Shown: positions 34,540 through 44,610, numbered from the stretch's first letter. The stretch is 64,000 nt of DNA from an uncultured Lachnospiraceae bacterium (GCA_947629865.1 CANRFJ010000009.1:1-64000), one strand, 5' to 3'. Notes: generated by a model from the sequence alone, not told the origin. Made by a program: numbers and translations.

Positions 34540-35622
34540 TCAATTATTACTATATTCCTCCAGCAGCGCCGGATCCAGTTTGATCCGGTTGTCCATCGTC
34601 TTCATGACATCGGCAATCTGCACGTCTTCCTTTACCCGCGGCAAAGAGAGGTCGTATAACTGGTTGTCGTGGAAATCCAGCACCATGGGCTCAAAAATAT
34701 TATCCTCGTTTTCCGTGATGACAAGGCCCTTCTCGCCATTTGTGAGTTCCACGCACACGCCCGGATACAAAATATTTATCGCCTTGATCAACGAATTGAC
34801 TACCTTCTGATCATATTTTTCGTCCTCCAGTAAACGCCGCACTGCCTTTACCTCGGAAGTCGGCTCCTCCTGGGATTTCATGGCGGTCATGCGGTCATAA
34901 GCGTCTGCCACATACAGGATATTGGCGTTGACATTGCTTTTGAGCGCCTCCGGAATATCGCCGCCGTCCTCTCTCGTATAGAGCTCCTGCACCTGTTCGG
35001 CGAGCTGAAGGATCTCCTCGTCTAACTCCCCGTACTGTTTCAGTATCTCGTCCGTATTTTTCTTGATCGCCTCTTTTGTCTGTGGATCCTCCTCCTCATT
35101 GTCCGGCAGTTCCGCCAGCCTCAACGCACCTATATCGTGGAGAATGGCCGCCTTGACCAGCATATTGATACGCCCCAGGGAAAGTCCCATCTGGCCGCCG
35201 ATGATTGCGGACAGAATCGCCACGTTCAGCACATGCTTATACACAAAATCCTCGCTGCTGCGCAGGCTCTGGACAAAATTAATCTTCCGGTTCAAATCGC
35301 CGTAATTTTTAATCACCAGACTGCACAGCCAGTCCAGCCCCTTGTCCTTTTTCCCCGACGCGATGAGATCCAGATCTTCCCGAATACTGAACACCGCCAT
35401 CGTCTGGAACCGCTCGAAGTTGATGTCGTCCTCTGTCATCGGCGGCACCGGCTCTGCCGGCTCCAGTATATAAAGCCCCATGAGATTAAAGTTCTTGATG
35501 CCGTAAATGGCCTGCATCGTCAGTTTGGTATCCCGCTCATACAGAAGCACTCCATTCTTATTATAAATCGGCTTGCCGAGACGCATACCCGGTTTCAGGT
35601 CGTCCACCTTCACAAATATCAT
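34540..35622 (-). CDS. HD-GYP-related signalling protein, degenerate
   Basis: A 360-residue cytoplasmic protein. Residues 1-110 resemble a DUF3391-like start (MIFVKVDDLKPGMRLGKPIYN). The HD domain has KHVLNVAILSAIIG and LHDIGALRL near residue 162. The usual HHExxDGxGYP reads QELYTREDGGDIPEAL, so several metal ligands are missing, followed by a typical VADAYDRMTA. Hydrolysis of cyclic-di-GMP is doubtful; a binding or regulatory role is possible. The start at 35622 follows TGGAGG and gives the conventional beginning. It is placed directly before the flagellar genes. Confidence 0.75.
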   Translation of the reverse strand: MIFVKVDDLKPGMRLGKPIYNKNGVLLYERDTKLTMQAIYGIKNFNLMGLYILEPAEPVPPMTEDDINFERFQTMAVFSIREDLDLIASGKKDKGLDWLCSLVIKNYGDLNRKINFVQSLRSSEDFVYKHVLNVAILSAIIGGQMGLSLGRINMLVKAAILHDIGALRLAELPDNEEEDPQTKEAIKKNTDEILKQYGELDEEILQLAEQVQELYTREDGGDIPEALKSNVNANILYVADAYDRMTAMKSQEEPTSEVKAVRRLLEDEKYDQKVVNSLIKAINILYPGVCVELTNGEKGLVITENEDNIFEPMVLDFHDNQLYDLSLPRVKEDVQIADVMKTMDNRIKLDPALLEEYSNN

Positions 35623-35777
35623 TGTGAATTCCTCCATTTCTTTCTGTTAAATAACTTTTTCATAAGACTTTTTTCATCAAAAAGTCTCATTTCCGTCACA
35701 ATTATCTTATATTATATCATAACAGGTAATAAACGCTGACGCAACACTTTTCAGAAATTTTGAAGGAGGTTCTCCTC

Positions 35778-37976
35778 ATGTTTAAGAAAATTTTTTCCCT
35801 TTTTCTGGGTACGGCCCTCTCGCTGTCCCCGCTCTCCGGTCTCGCTGCACCGGAATCCGTCTCCGCCTCCCTTGCGGATACGGCGCAGTCCCCGTGTGCG
35901 GAGCAGGTCGACGGGCGGGTTCTCGTGACGCTTGCCACTCCGAAAAAAACCGCTCTCACAAAAGAGGGAGATACCTTCTTTGATTCAAAAATCCGTGTGG
36001 AGGACGCCTGGGATTTTGGCGGTGCGGAAATTCTGGGGGACTCCGACGCCGAGAGGGACTTTTTGGAGGACAAAACCATGTATGTCTCCTGCGTCTCCTC
36101 GGACACCTACTCCACGGACGAATTGATAGATAAACTGGAGAACCAGGCCTATGTAGTATCGGTCGAGCCGGACTACTGCCAGAAAAAAATGGCCGTCAGC
36201 AACGACAGCCTGTCCGACAGCCAGTGGTATCTGGACGGCAAGGGAATTTTTTCCAGCGGGAGCGAGGGCATCCGCTACCAGAAGGACAGCGTCAATCCCG
36301 CCGACGCCCCCATCATCGCCGTTGCCGACACAGGCGTAGACTACACCCATGAAGATCTGAAGGATCACATGTGGTACAACCCCTACTCCTCCCTGCCCGG
36401 CGTCTATGGCTATGATTTCGGGGACGGTGACAGCGATCCCATGGACGAGGACGAAGACGGGCACGGCACCCATTGCGCGGGCGTTATTGCGGCCTCCACC
36501 GATAACAGCAAGGGAATCGCCGGTATCAGCGGCGCCCGCATCATGGCGCTGAAAATTTTTGATTCCGAGGGGCGCATTTCCAACTCCTCCATCGTCGCCG
36601 CCTTCTCCTATATTTATCAGGCTAAGCTGCTGGGCGCCAATATCACGGCGGTAAACTGCTCCTGGGGCGGAGGCTCCTCCCCCGCCGCGCTGAAGACGCT
36701 GATCGAGCAGATGGGCCAGATGGGAGTTCTGTTTATCTTTGCCGCGGGAAACGACGGCGTGAGCCACGACGCGGCATCCTCCCTGTACCAGACATGCCCC
36801 TATGACATTGACAGCGACTACATCGTGACTGTGGGCGCCTCGGATCTGACAGACAGCCCTGCATCCTATTCCGATTACGGCATGGCCAGCGTGGATCTCT
36901 TTGCGCCGGGTACGCAGATCGTCTCCACCGTCAATCAGGATTCTTTCTCTCCGGCCCTCTATCCGGCAAGCGCGGGAGAGGCTCTGTGCTCCTACTATTC
37001 CTCCTGTCCGGAGGACGCCGCCATTCTCCTCTGTCCGCCCGCAGAGGCCGGCATAAAAACGAATAATGTAACGTATGAAAATATATCCCATTCCTCCGAG
37101 GACTACTTTAACGATGAGACGGACGGCTCTGTCCGTCTGGACATCCAGGTTTCCCGCCCGGGCAATTCCACCGTCTCCCTGTATCTGGATGTGACGAAGC
37201 TGGGACTGTCCTCATCCGACTCCTACTATGTTTCCTATGATCTCGGCCTGCTCGAAAACGGGGCGGTCTCATGGGAACACCTCACCCGCAAACGGACAAA
37301 TTCCCACTTTGTCTCCTACGGCGGCCGCACATTCCTGCAATTTGCCTCCCTGTCCGGTGATTTTCACTCCATCACCCGCCTCTATTTTGACAACCTGGCC
37401 GTCTCGACGGCCAATCCCGACACGGCCTCCTTTGGGCGCTATGCCGCCATGACGGGAACCTCTATGGCGGCTCCTGTCGTCACCGGCGCTGTGGCTGTCA
37501 TGGCGTCCCGATTCCCCTCGGACACGTCCGCACAGCGCAGGGAGCGCCTTCTCTCCTGCGTCCGCACGCTCCCCGGCCTGGCCCTGTTCTGCCGGACATC
37601 CGGTATCCTGGATATGAGCCGGATTGCCACCTCGACCGTCACGCCCCTCACCACACCGAAAAATCCGCAGACCACCTCCAAGGCCAAAAAGGTGCTGGTA
37701 AAAAAGATAAAACTCAATAAAAAGAAAGCCACGCTGCGGTACAAAAAGAAATTAAAACTGACCGCCTCCGTCAAGCCGAAAAATGCCACGAACAAAAAGA
37801 TTAAATGGAGTTCCTCCCGAAAAAAATACGCCACGGTCACTCAGAGCGGCGTAGTAAAGGCCAAGAAAAAGGGCATCGGCCACACGGTAAAAATTTATGC
37901 CAGAGCCAAAGATGGCTCCGGCACAAAGACATTCTGCAAAGTTAAAATCAAGCGAAAGAAAAAGAAACAAGCCTGA
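35778..37976 (+). CDS. Secreted S8 subtilisin-like protease with Big-like C-terminus
   Basis: A 732-residue secreted subtilase. A signal peptide ends near AAPESVSA. The catalytic Asp is in AVADTGVDYTHEDL (about residue 183), His in GHGTHCAGVIA (about 228), and Ser in GTSMAAPVVTGAVA (about 560), with oxyanion Asn in AAGNDG. The distance from His to Ser is about twice that of subtilisin because an insert of roughly 150 residues (about 395-545) with beta-strand character is present. The last 95 residues are a Lys-rich bacterial Ig-like domain likely to bind the cell wall. The start follows GAAGGAGGTTCTCCTC. Confidence 0.92.
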   Translation: MFKKIFSLFLGTALSLSPLSGLAAPESVSASLADTAQSPCAEQVDGRVLVTLATPKKTALTKEGDTFFDSKIRVEDAWDFGGAEILGDSDAERDFLEDKTMYVSCVSSDTYSTDELIDKLENQAYVVSVEPDYCQKKMAVSNDSLSDSQWYLDGKGIFSSGSEGIRYQKDSVNPADAPIIAVADTGVDYTHEDLKDHMWYNPYSSLPGVYGYDFGDGDSDPMDEDEDGHGTHCAGVIAASTDNSKGIAGISGARIMALKIFDSEGRISNSSIVAAFSYIYQAKLLGANITAVNCSWGGGSSPAALKTLIEQMGQMGVLFIFAAGNDGVSHDAASSLYQTCPYDIDSDYIVTVGASDLTDSPASYSDYGMASVDLFAPGTQIVSTVNQDSFSPALYPASAGEALCSYYSSCPEDAAILLCPPAEAGIKTNNVTYENISHSSEDYFNDETDGSVRLDIQVSRPGNSTVSLYLDVTKLGLSSSDSYYVSYDLGLLENGAVSWEHLTRKRTNSHFVSYGGRTFLQFASLSGDFHSITRLYFDNLAVSTANPDTASFGRYAAMTGTSMAAPVVTGAVAVMASRFPSDTSAQRRERLLSCVRTLPGLALFCRTSGILDMSRIATSTVTPLTTPKNPQTTSKAKKVLVKKIKLNKKKATLRYKKKLKLTASVKPKNATNKKIKWSSSRKKYATVTQSGVVKAKKKGIGHTVKIYARAKDGSGTKTFCKVKIKRKKKKQA

Positions 37977-37979
37977 CGT

Positions 37980-40238
37980 TTATCCCTGATAATCATATTG
38001 CAGGACAATTGCCGACAGCGGCGGCAGATACAATTCTATCTCGTAGGAGACCGTCTTGTCCTTCTGCCCCTTCTGCCCTTTCGACTCTTTCTTTCTGGCG
38101 GCGATTGGCTTGGCATTAACTCTGCCCTGCCCGCCGTATTTCTCATCATCTGAGTTAATAATCTCCACGAATTTTCCCTTACAGGGAGCCTTCACGGTAT
38201 ATTTTTCATGGGCGACCGGCGTAAAATTCAGGATAAACATCAGCTGTTTTCTAGCCGTCTTACCCCGGCGCACGAAAGCCACCGTACTCGTCTGGGGACG
38301 GGCGCAGTCCATCCACTCAAATCCCATTAGGTCAAAATCGTTATAGTACAAAGCGTCATTAGACGTATACAGATGATTTAAATCCCTGATATAATCCTGC
38401 ATTTTCTTATGCCGCTCATCCTCCAGCAAAAACCAGTCCAGGCTGCGCATCTCCGACCACTCCCTTTTCTGGGCAAATTCCTGTCCCATAAAGAGAAGCT
38501 TCTTCCCGGGGTGTCCGTACATAAAGCCGTAAGCCGCGCGGAGAGCCGCATACTTATCTCCCTCCAGCCCCGGCATTTTGTTCAGCAGGGAGCACTTTCC
38601 GTGCACCACCTCGTCGTGGGAGAGCACCAGAATGTACTTCTCACTGAGGTAGTAGCTTATGCTGAAGCAGAGCTGGTCATGGTGGAACTGCTTGAAGTAC
38701 GGATCAAGCTTCATATATTCCAGAAAATCATTCATCCAGCCCATATTCCACTTGTAGGAAAATCCCAGTCCGTTCTTGTCAACACCGGCCGTCACACCCG
38801 GCCATGCCGTGGATTCCTCAGCGATGATGTAGGCGCCGGGGTGCTCCTTTTCCATCACAGAATTCAGGTGCTGTAAAAATTCAATCGCCTCATAGTGCTC
38901 GTTACCGCCGTCTTTATTCGGCAGCCACTCGCCGTCCCTCTTTCCATAATCCAGATACAGCATGGAAGCCACGGCGTCCACCCGCAGTCCGTCCACATGG
39001 AACTTCTCCACCCAGAACAGCGCGTTGGCAACAAGGAAATTCATGACCTCCTTGCGCCCGTAGTCAAATATATAGGTGCCCCAGTCCGGGTGCTCGCCGC
39101 GGCGGCGGTCCGGGTGCTCGTACAGAGCCTGCCCGTCAAAATTGCCAAGACAGTGGGCGTCCTTTGGAAAATGCGCCGGTACCCAGTCGAGGATCACCTG
39201 GATCCCGCGGCTGTGCATCTCGTCTACAAAATACATAAAATCCTTTGGCGTACCGTACCGGCTGGTGGGCGCATAGTAACAGCCCACCTGGTATCCCCAG
39301 GAGCCGTCAAACGGATATTCGGCAATCCCCATCAGCTCAATGTGGGTATAGCCCATCTCCACGACGTAATCTCCCAGCATCTGCGCCAGCTCCCGGTAGC
39401 TGTAATTTCCGTTATCGTCATCTTCAACCCGTTTTTTCCAGGAAGCAAGATGAACCTCGTAAATATTCATAGGTTCCCTGTCCCGCTTATCGCTGCTCTT
39501 TGCTGCCTTCGCCTTCTGGTAGTCCTTATCCCGCCACTCATAGCCGGACAGCGATGTGATGCGCGAGGCGTTATCCGGCCGCAGCTGGGCATAGTTCCCA
39601 TAGGGATCCGTCTTATACAGCTTGCTGCCATCCCTGGCAGTAATCTGGTATTTATAGGCGGCGCCCTCCCAGGCCCCCGGCACAAACAACTCGTAAAAAC
39701 CGCTGCCGCCGTGTAGCATCATCTTGTGCAGGCGGCCGTCCCACATGTTGAACTCGCCGATCACGCTGACGCTCCGTGCGCCCGGCGCCCAGACGGCAAA
39801 GCGCGTGCCCTCCACGCCGTCGATCGTCTCCAGATGAGCCCCCAGTTTTTCATAGATCTGGTAATGCCTGCCCTCGCCGAATATGTAACAGTCAAAATCC
39901 GTAATTTCCTTTGGATAAGCATAGGGATCGTAGATATCAACAATATCGTCTTCGCTGTACTTTACCCGAAAGCTGTACTTCTTCAGGCGCTTCGTCTTTT
40001 TCTCAATGACGCAGCCAAACAGCCCCTCTACCTCCATCGGCTCCATCTCACCCACAACCTGCTTTTTTCCGTCCAGAAGCCAGACTGCCTCTGCGCACGG
40101 CCGGTATGCGGTAAAAATCTGCACGTCGGCCTCTTTGTAGATATGGCAGCCCAGTAAGTCCTGAGGCGCGTTAATCAGCTCCTCCTCCAGTTCTTCCATG
40201 AGCTCCTTTCCGGCCCATTCCGTCAAATATTTATTCAT
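37980..40238 (-). CDS. glgB: 1,4-alpha-glucan branching enzyme
   Basis: A 752-residue GH13 enzyme that introduces alpha-1,6 branches into glycogen. The N-terminal CBM48 domain (about residues 110-230) is followed by the catalytic barrel with HFPKDAHCLGNFDG, the nucleophile Asp in DGLRVDAVASMLYLDY near residue 415, the acid Glu in YIIAEESTAWPGV near residue 470, and LSHDEVVHGK. Length is typical. The last 80 residues contain a Lys/Gly-rich insert (KKESKGQKGQKDK) that is not common. A phosphoglucomutase gene lies upstream, giving a glycogen pair. It is convergent with the subtilase, three bases apart. Confidence 0.95.
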   Translation of the reverse strand: MNKYLTEWAGKELMEELEEELINAPQDLLGCHIYKEADVQIFTAYRPCAEAVWLLDGKKQVVGEMEPMEVEGLFGCVIEKKTKRLKKYSFRVKYSEDDIVDIYDPYAYPKEITDFDCYIFGEGRHYQIYEKLGAHLETIDGVEGTRFAVWAPGARSVSVIGEFNMWDGRLHKMMLHGGSGFYELFVPGAWEGAAYKYQITARDGSKLYKTDPYGNYAQLRPDNASRITSLSGYEWRDKDYQKAKAAKSSDKRDREPMNIYEVHLASWKKRVEDDDNGNYSYRELAQMLGDYVVEMGYTHIELMGIAEYPFDGSWGYQVGCYYAPTSRYGTPKDFMYFVDEMHSRGIQVILDWVPAHFPKDAHCLGNFDGQALYEHPDRRRGEHPDWGTYIFDYGRKEVMNFLVANALFWVEKFHVDGLRVDAVASMLYLDYGKRDGEWLPNKDGGNEHYEAIEFLQHLNSVMEKEHPGAYIIAEESTAWPGVTAGVDKNGLGFSYKWNMGWMNDFLEYMKLDPYFKQFHHDQLCFSISYYLSEKYILVLSHDEVVHGKCSLLNKMPGLEGDKYAALRAAYGFMYGHPGKKLLFMGQEFAQKREWSEMRSLDWFLLEDERHKKMQDYIRDLNHLYTSNDALYYNDFDLMGFEWMDCARPQTSTVAFVRRGKTARKQLMFILNFTPVAHEKYTVKAPCKGKFVEIINSDDEKYGGQGRVNAKPIAARKKESKGQKGQKDKTVSYEIELYLPPLSAIVLQYDYQG

Positions 40239-40255
40239 TCGTCCTCCTCCAAAAC

Positions 40256-40285
40256 GGAGAGGGGCGCAGCCCGCCCCTCTCTCCT
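40256..40285 (-). terminator. Terminator-like hairpin between pgcA and glgB
   Basis: A GC-rich stem, GAGAGGGGCG with CGCCCCTCTC, is followed on the minus strand by CCGTTTTGG. The U tract is short, so read-through into glgB is likely. Confidence 0.5.
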
Positions 40286-40289
40286 GTCC

Positions 40290-42026
40290 CTATCCTATTT
40301 TATCCAGTAAATCTTTTACAATCTCCGCCAGCTCCGCTGACTTCTTATCCGCATCGGCCAGATCTGAGCCCACTACGCCAAAGTACACCTTGATCTTCGG
40401 CTCCGTACCGGACGGACGCACGCACAGCCACGCATCCTCTGTCAGTTCAAAATACAGCACATTGGATTTGGGTATGCCCGTCGGCTTTGTCTCGCCGGTC
40501 TTTACATCCCGAATCACATCCAGCAGATAATCTCTCGTGGCCGTCACCTGATAATTGCCGAATGTCATCGGCGGATTCTCCCTGAGGCCGTCCATAATCG
40601 CCTGGATCTTAGCCAGCCCCTCGATTCCCTTGTGGGTAATGGCAATCACGCTGTCCTTATAATATCCGTATTTTTCATACATCTCCAGCATGGCGTCCCA
40701 GATCGTCTTGCCGCGGAGTTTGTAATAGGCCGCCGCCTCGCACAGCGCCATGGAGGCCACAATGGCGTCCTTATCCCTGGCATGGGTGCCGATCAGACAG
40801 CCGTAACTCTCCTCGAAGCCAAAGAGATAGTGTCCCTTTCCGGTTGTCTCCATGCGGAGAATCTCCCTGCCGATCCACTTAAATCCGGTGAGGCACTCCG
40901 TCACCTTGATGCCGTAGTGCTTCGCCATGGCGTCCACCATGTTGGAGGTCACTACCGTCTTAATCAGCTCGCCGTCCTCCGGCAGGCTGCCCTCAAGCGC
41001 CAGCTTCTGTCCGATCTCATAGTCCGCCAGAAAACTTCCCGACATATTTCCGGTCAGGCAGATATAGTCGCCGGATTTTGTGTCCTTTACATACACGCCC
41101 AGACGGTCTGCGTCCGGATCGGTCGCCAGCACCAAATCCGCATCCTTTTCCTTCGCCAGCTTTAACGCCAGCTCAAAGGCCTCTGCTGCCTCCGGATTCG
41201 GATAGCTGACCGTCGGGAACTCTCCGTCCGGCAGCTCCTGTTCCGGCACTACATACACATTGGTAAAGCCCAGCTCCTTCAGAATCCGGCGAACCGGAAT
41301 ATTTCCCGTGCCGTGAAGCGGTGTATAGACAATCTTTAAATCAGCGGACGCTTTTTTAATGCAGTCCGGGTGCAACACGTTCTTCTTTAACTCCTCCATG
41401 TAGCGGTCGTCCACCGCCTGTCCGATCGTCTCATACAGGCCGGCCTTCCGCGCTTCCTCCTTGTCCATCGTCTTCACGGTGGCATAATCCGTCACAGCTT
41501 TTACCTCGTCCATAATACCGCTGTCATGGGGCGGCGTGATCTGAGCGCCGTCCTCCCAGTACACCTTATAGCCGTTGTACTCCGGCGGATTGTGGCTGGC
41601 GGTGATGTTGATACCGGAGATACAGCCAAGCTCCCGCACGGCAAAGGAGAGCTCCGGCGTCGGGCGCAGGGACTCAAATACATAGGCCTTGATGCCGTTT
41701 GCCGCCAGGCAGCAGGCCGCCTCATCTGCAAATTCCGGCGACATGCGGCGGGAATCAAAGGCAATGGCCACGCCCTTCTTCTGTTCTCCCTGCTTAACAA
41801 TATAGTTTGCCAGCCCCTGGGTTGCCTTGCGCACTGTATAAATGTTCATGCGGTTCGTTCCTGCTCCGATGATGCCCCGAAGCCCCGCCGTACCAAATTC
41901 CAGGTCTGCATAAAAACGCTCTTTAATCTCGTTTTCATCTCCCGCAATGCTCTCCAGTTCCTTCTTTGTCCCGGCATCAAAATAGGGATTTGATAACCAG
42001 GCCTCATACGTCTCTTTATAATCCAT
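40290..42026 (-). CDS. Phosphoglucomutase/phosphomannomutase
   Basis: A 578-residue alpha-D-phosphohexomutase. The phosphoserine loop reads TASHNPPEYNGYKVYW (about residue 140), the metal-binding loop DPDADRLGV near residue 300, the sugar-binding GFEESYGCLIG near residue 400, and the phosphate-binding end RPSGTEPKIKVYF. Length and order match the Clostridia PgcA type, which links glucose-6-phosphate to glucose-1-phosphate for glycogen and cell-wall sugars. The start follows AGGAGGATATT. It precedes glgB by 52 bases, with a hairpin between the genes. Confidence 0.95.
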   Translation of the reverse strand: MDYKETYEAWLSNPYFDAGTKKELESIAGDENEIKERFYADLEFGTAGLRGIIGAGTNRMNIYTVRKATQGLANYIVKQGEQKKGVAIAFDSRRMSPEFADEAACCLAANGIKAYVFESLRPTPELSFAVRELGCISGINITASHNPPEYNGYKVYWEDGAQITPPHDSGIMDEVKAVTDYATVKTMDKEEARKAGLYETIGQAVDDRYMEELKKNVLHPDCIKKASADLKIVYTPLHGTGNIPVRRILKELGFTNVYVVPEQELPDGEFPTVSYPNPEAAEAFELALKLAKEKDADLVLATDPDADRLGVYVKDTKSGDYICLTGNMSGSFLADYEIGQKLALEGSLPEDGELIKTVVTSNMVDAMAKHYGIKVTECLTGFKWIGREILRMETTGKGHYLFGFEESYGCLIGTHARDKDAIVASMALCEAAAYYKLRGKTIWDAMLEMYEKYGYYKDSVIAITHKGIEGLAKIQAIMDGLRENPPMTFGNYQVTATRDYLLDVIRDVKTGETKPTGIPKSNVLYFELTEDAWLCVRPSGTEPKIKVYFGVVGSDLADADKKSAELAEIVKDLLDKIG

Positions 42027-42170
42027 AATATCCTCCTATCCGCCGTCATGCGGCTTCGCTTTTATATCTGCACAAGGCAGACAAACCCGCAGGTATAAAT
42101 ATTTCTTATATCGCGGGAACTTTTTCCGGAAAAAATTCTCATACGGCCCGCCATGGAGCCGGGCCCTCCC

Positions 42171-43481
42171 TTATCCCTCGCTCTCCTTCGTAAGTTCGGG
42201 GAAGCTCCAGCTTACGTCCTGGCTGTCGTCGGATATTTTCACACTGTAGCTCTTGGTAGTATACCCGTCTTTGGAGAGTGTCAGCGTGACGTCTCCGATC
42301 ATCTTCGTAAAACTGCACGGCACCTGTCCCTTGTGCGTGCCATTGATATATACCTCCGCACCGGCCGGTGCGCTTATGGTAATCTTGTGGTCAACATCGT
42401 ACTCGGCATCGGCAACCGCCTTTCCGGAATCGTCCTTCGAGACCGAAGATTCGGATTTCTCCTCCGGATCCTGCGCCACCTCAGCCGACTCCTCCGCCAG
42501 ATCGATCCGGATAACCGGCCCGGCGTCTTTAATCTCCAGTACGCCGGTGTAATCGTTATAGCCCTCAAGCGCCACCTTTACCGAATGATTTCCATACCTG
42601 AGCGGCACGGGCCCGCTGTAGTCCGTCAGAGTTCCGTTGATATAGAGCTCCGCCCCCTCCGGTTCTATCTCAAAGGTAACTCTTGCCGTGTCCGGCATCT
42701 GCGACTGGTATCGGGACATGTCCAGTTTCGTCACCTGTCCGCGGCGCACCTGAACCTGCGCTGTGCCGGTCAGATCCCCGTTTTCCATCGTCAGCGTCTG
42801 CGTCCCCTCTGGCAGCAGCAGCAACATTCCCTTCGATACCGGCAGAATGGCCTCGCCCTGCACCGTCAGCGTGCCGCCCACGAAATCATCATACTTGCGC
42901 AGGCGCACATAGCCGTGCCCCCGCGTGACTACCAGGGAATAGGCCTGTCCCTTAACCCCGCGGAATGTCACCTCGTCATCCGGCGTGATCTCCATAGGCT
43001 GTATGAGCTTCCCGTCCGACAGGGCCACCATCTGGTCTGAATAGGCATAGGTCACTCCCTGCACGGTCAGGCGTTTCTGCTCCGCATCAAAGGAAACCTG
43101 TGCGTTCTCTATCTCTGTGACGTCCTCCGGCTCCTTCAGGCTGGCAACCCCTGCCGCCGCGTCATCGAGGCACACCTCAAATACCTCTCCGGCGGAAATC
43201 TCCGCCATGGACATATCCCTTCCGTTCTTCGAATACACCGCCGTAGCTCCGGAGTAACCGTACTCCTCCTCCGCCTCCATCAGGACATTGTAAAAAGTAA
43301 TGCGGCTGTTCTTTCCGTCCAGCGCCTTCACTACGCCGACAAAGTCCGCTCCCTCCTCATAGGAGACCGAACTGTTCGGAGCCTGTGTGGACGGCGGCCT
43401 TTTCCCCGCCGAACACCCGCTGATTCCGGCCAGCGCCGTCACAGCGAAAAGCAGTTTTATCACAAGTCTTCCGTACCTCAT
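42171..43481 (-). CDS. Lipoprotein with PEGA domains
   Basis: A 436-residue lipoprotein. The signal ends at a lipobox LAGISGCSAG (Cys near residue 22). PEGA-type beta repeats are seen twice: IEPEGAELYINGTLTDYSGPVPLRYGNHSV and ISAPAGAEVYINGTHKGQVPCSFTKM, each with the xPxGAxVYINGxxxGxxP pattern. PEGA domains are surface-layer-like units of unknown partner. The start at 43481 follows GGTGAGGCA. A longer frame to 43559 lacks a ribosome site. No enzyme-like motif is present. Confidence 0.82.
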   Translation of the reverse strand: MRYGRLVIKLLFAVTALAGISGCSAGKRPPSTQAPNSSVSYEEGADFVGVVKALDGKNSRITFYNVLMEAEEEYGYSGATAVYSKNGRDMSMAEISAGEVFEVCLDDAAAGVASLKEPEDVTEIENAQVSFDAEQKRLTVQGVTYAYSDQMVALSDGKLIQPMEITPDDEVTFRGVKGQAYSLVVTRGHGYVRLRKYDDFVGGTLTVQGEAILPVSKGMLLLLPEGTQTLTMENGDLTGTAQVQVRRGQVTKLDMSRYQSQMPDTARVTFEIEPEGAELYINGTLTDYSGPVPLRYGNHSVKVALEGYNDYTGVLEIKDAGPVIRIDLAEESAEVAQDPEEKSESSVSKDDSGKAVADAEYDVDHKITISAPAGAEVYINGTHKGQVPCSFTKMIGDVTLTLSKDGYTTKSYSVKISDDSQDVSWSFPELTKESEG

Positions 43482-43632
43482 TGCCTCACCCGCCGATTTT
43501 CTATTCGCCCGCACTGTCTCATACGTCACTTTCCTCGTTATTGTACCATAATTTCGCAATTATGACTAGTCAATCTTTTGCAAAATTCCTATAAAATTCC
43601 ACTTGAAAATCCACCGCCGGAATATTTATTCC

Positions 43633-44610
43633 CTACTGTCCCGCTGCCATCTCCCGCAGGAATTCCGCTTTCGCTGCCTCCTGCTCCCGAACGCCCGTCA
43701 GTTTTTCAATGTTTTTGTTGGGAATCCAGGACTTCTTTCCATTAATGTACTGGTTCAGAAGCTTCCAGTACTTTATGGGATAGGAGAGCACAATGGACAA
43801 AAATTCATAGGCCTCCGGCGCCAGCGGCATCTCGCTCTGATAGCCCGTCAGCACCGTCCGCCCCTTTTCCACATTCCACCCGTTTTTTTCCATTATCTTC
43901 CTGAAAAAATAGGCCAGATCCAACAGCTGCATACCGTAGGCCGCCCGCTCAAAATTCGTGGTAGCCACACCTTTTTTGGTCAGGATCAGATTGTGATAGT
44001 TATATTCTCCGTGGCAGACGTCCCTGGAGGCGACGCCGTTTTCCCGAAAATAGGGAGAGGCGGCCAGACGTCGCCTCGCCGACTCCGCCTTCTCGTAAAA
44101 CTCGTGGAAACATTCCAGCGCATTCAGCTCAAACTGGTTTTTGCGCTTTTTTCCCTTCATATATCCATATACCCGTTTCAGTTCGCGGTTGTGGCGCTCG
44201 TAGCGTGTTAGCAGACACTCCTCCAGTTTGACAGGCTCGCTCGACATCTCCTTTAAGTTCCGGTGCAGACAGCCAAGATTTTTTGCCGCCTGGGACAATC
44301 CCTGTCGACTCCGGTAATCGCAATCCTCCCCGTAAAACCACTGATAGACAACATACTTTTCCCCGCTCTCCCACTCGGTGACAAGCTCGCCGTCCCTGTT
44401 GGGCAGCGCCCGATCCGTCATCTCCATACCGCAGTCCGCCAGATGCTCCTTGATTTGGTTCTCAAAGGCAAAATGGCTTTTGATCTGGTCATATTCCCGC
44501 AGCAGACGGGGGCCTTCGTTCGTGTCCAGCAGGACTGCCCCCCTTGCCCGGTATCGGTTTTTTACCTGAAAGTTGTACTTTTCTATAGTCAACTCCTGTT
44601 TATCTTCCAC
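43633..44610 (-). CDS. CotS-family kinase-like protein
   Basis: A 325-residue phosphotransferase fold protein, related to spore-coat-associated CotS and the APH group. The catalytic loop reads CHGEYNYHNLILT (about residue 215), followed by GVATTNFERAAYGMQLLDLAYFFRKI. The metal-binding Asp expected after the catalytic loop (IDFD-type) reads TNFERA, as in the CotS group, so the true activity is uncertain. The start is a GTG at 44610 directly behind AAGGAGGGGTTTT; longer frames have no site. The gene is divergent from the DUF885 gene. It may hint at sporulation genes elsewhere. Confidence 0.78.
   Translation of the reverse strand: MEDKQELTIEKYNFQVKNRYRARGAVLLDTNEGPRLLREYDQIKSHFAFENQIKEHLADCGMEMTDRALPNRDGELVTEWESGEKYVVYQWFYGEDCDYRSRQGLSQAAKNLGCLHRNLKEMSSEPVKLEECLLTRYERHNRELKRVYGYMKGKKRKNQFELNALECFHEFYEKAESARRRLAASPYFRENGVASRDVCHGEYNYHNLILTKKGVATTNFERAAYGMQLLDLAYFFRKIMEKNGWNVEKGRTVLTGYQSEMPLAPEAYEFLSIVLSYPIKYWKLLNQYINGKKSWIPNKNIEKLTGVREQEAAKAEFLREMAAGQ

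Noticed and set aside
35985-37091. Long open frame on the minus strand opposite the subtilase gene
   Set aside because: It is antisense to a gene with catalytic motifs and a good ribosome site, and its composition (Gly/Val/Arg-rich, no domain) is that of a mirror frame in GC-rich DNA.
38895-39716. 273-codon frame opposite glgB
   Set aside because: Shadow of the branching-enzyme gene with no start signal.
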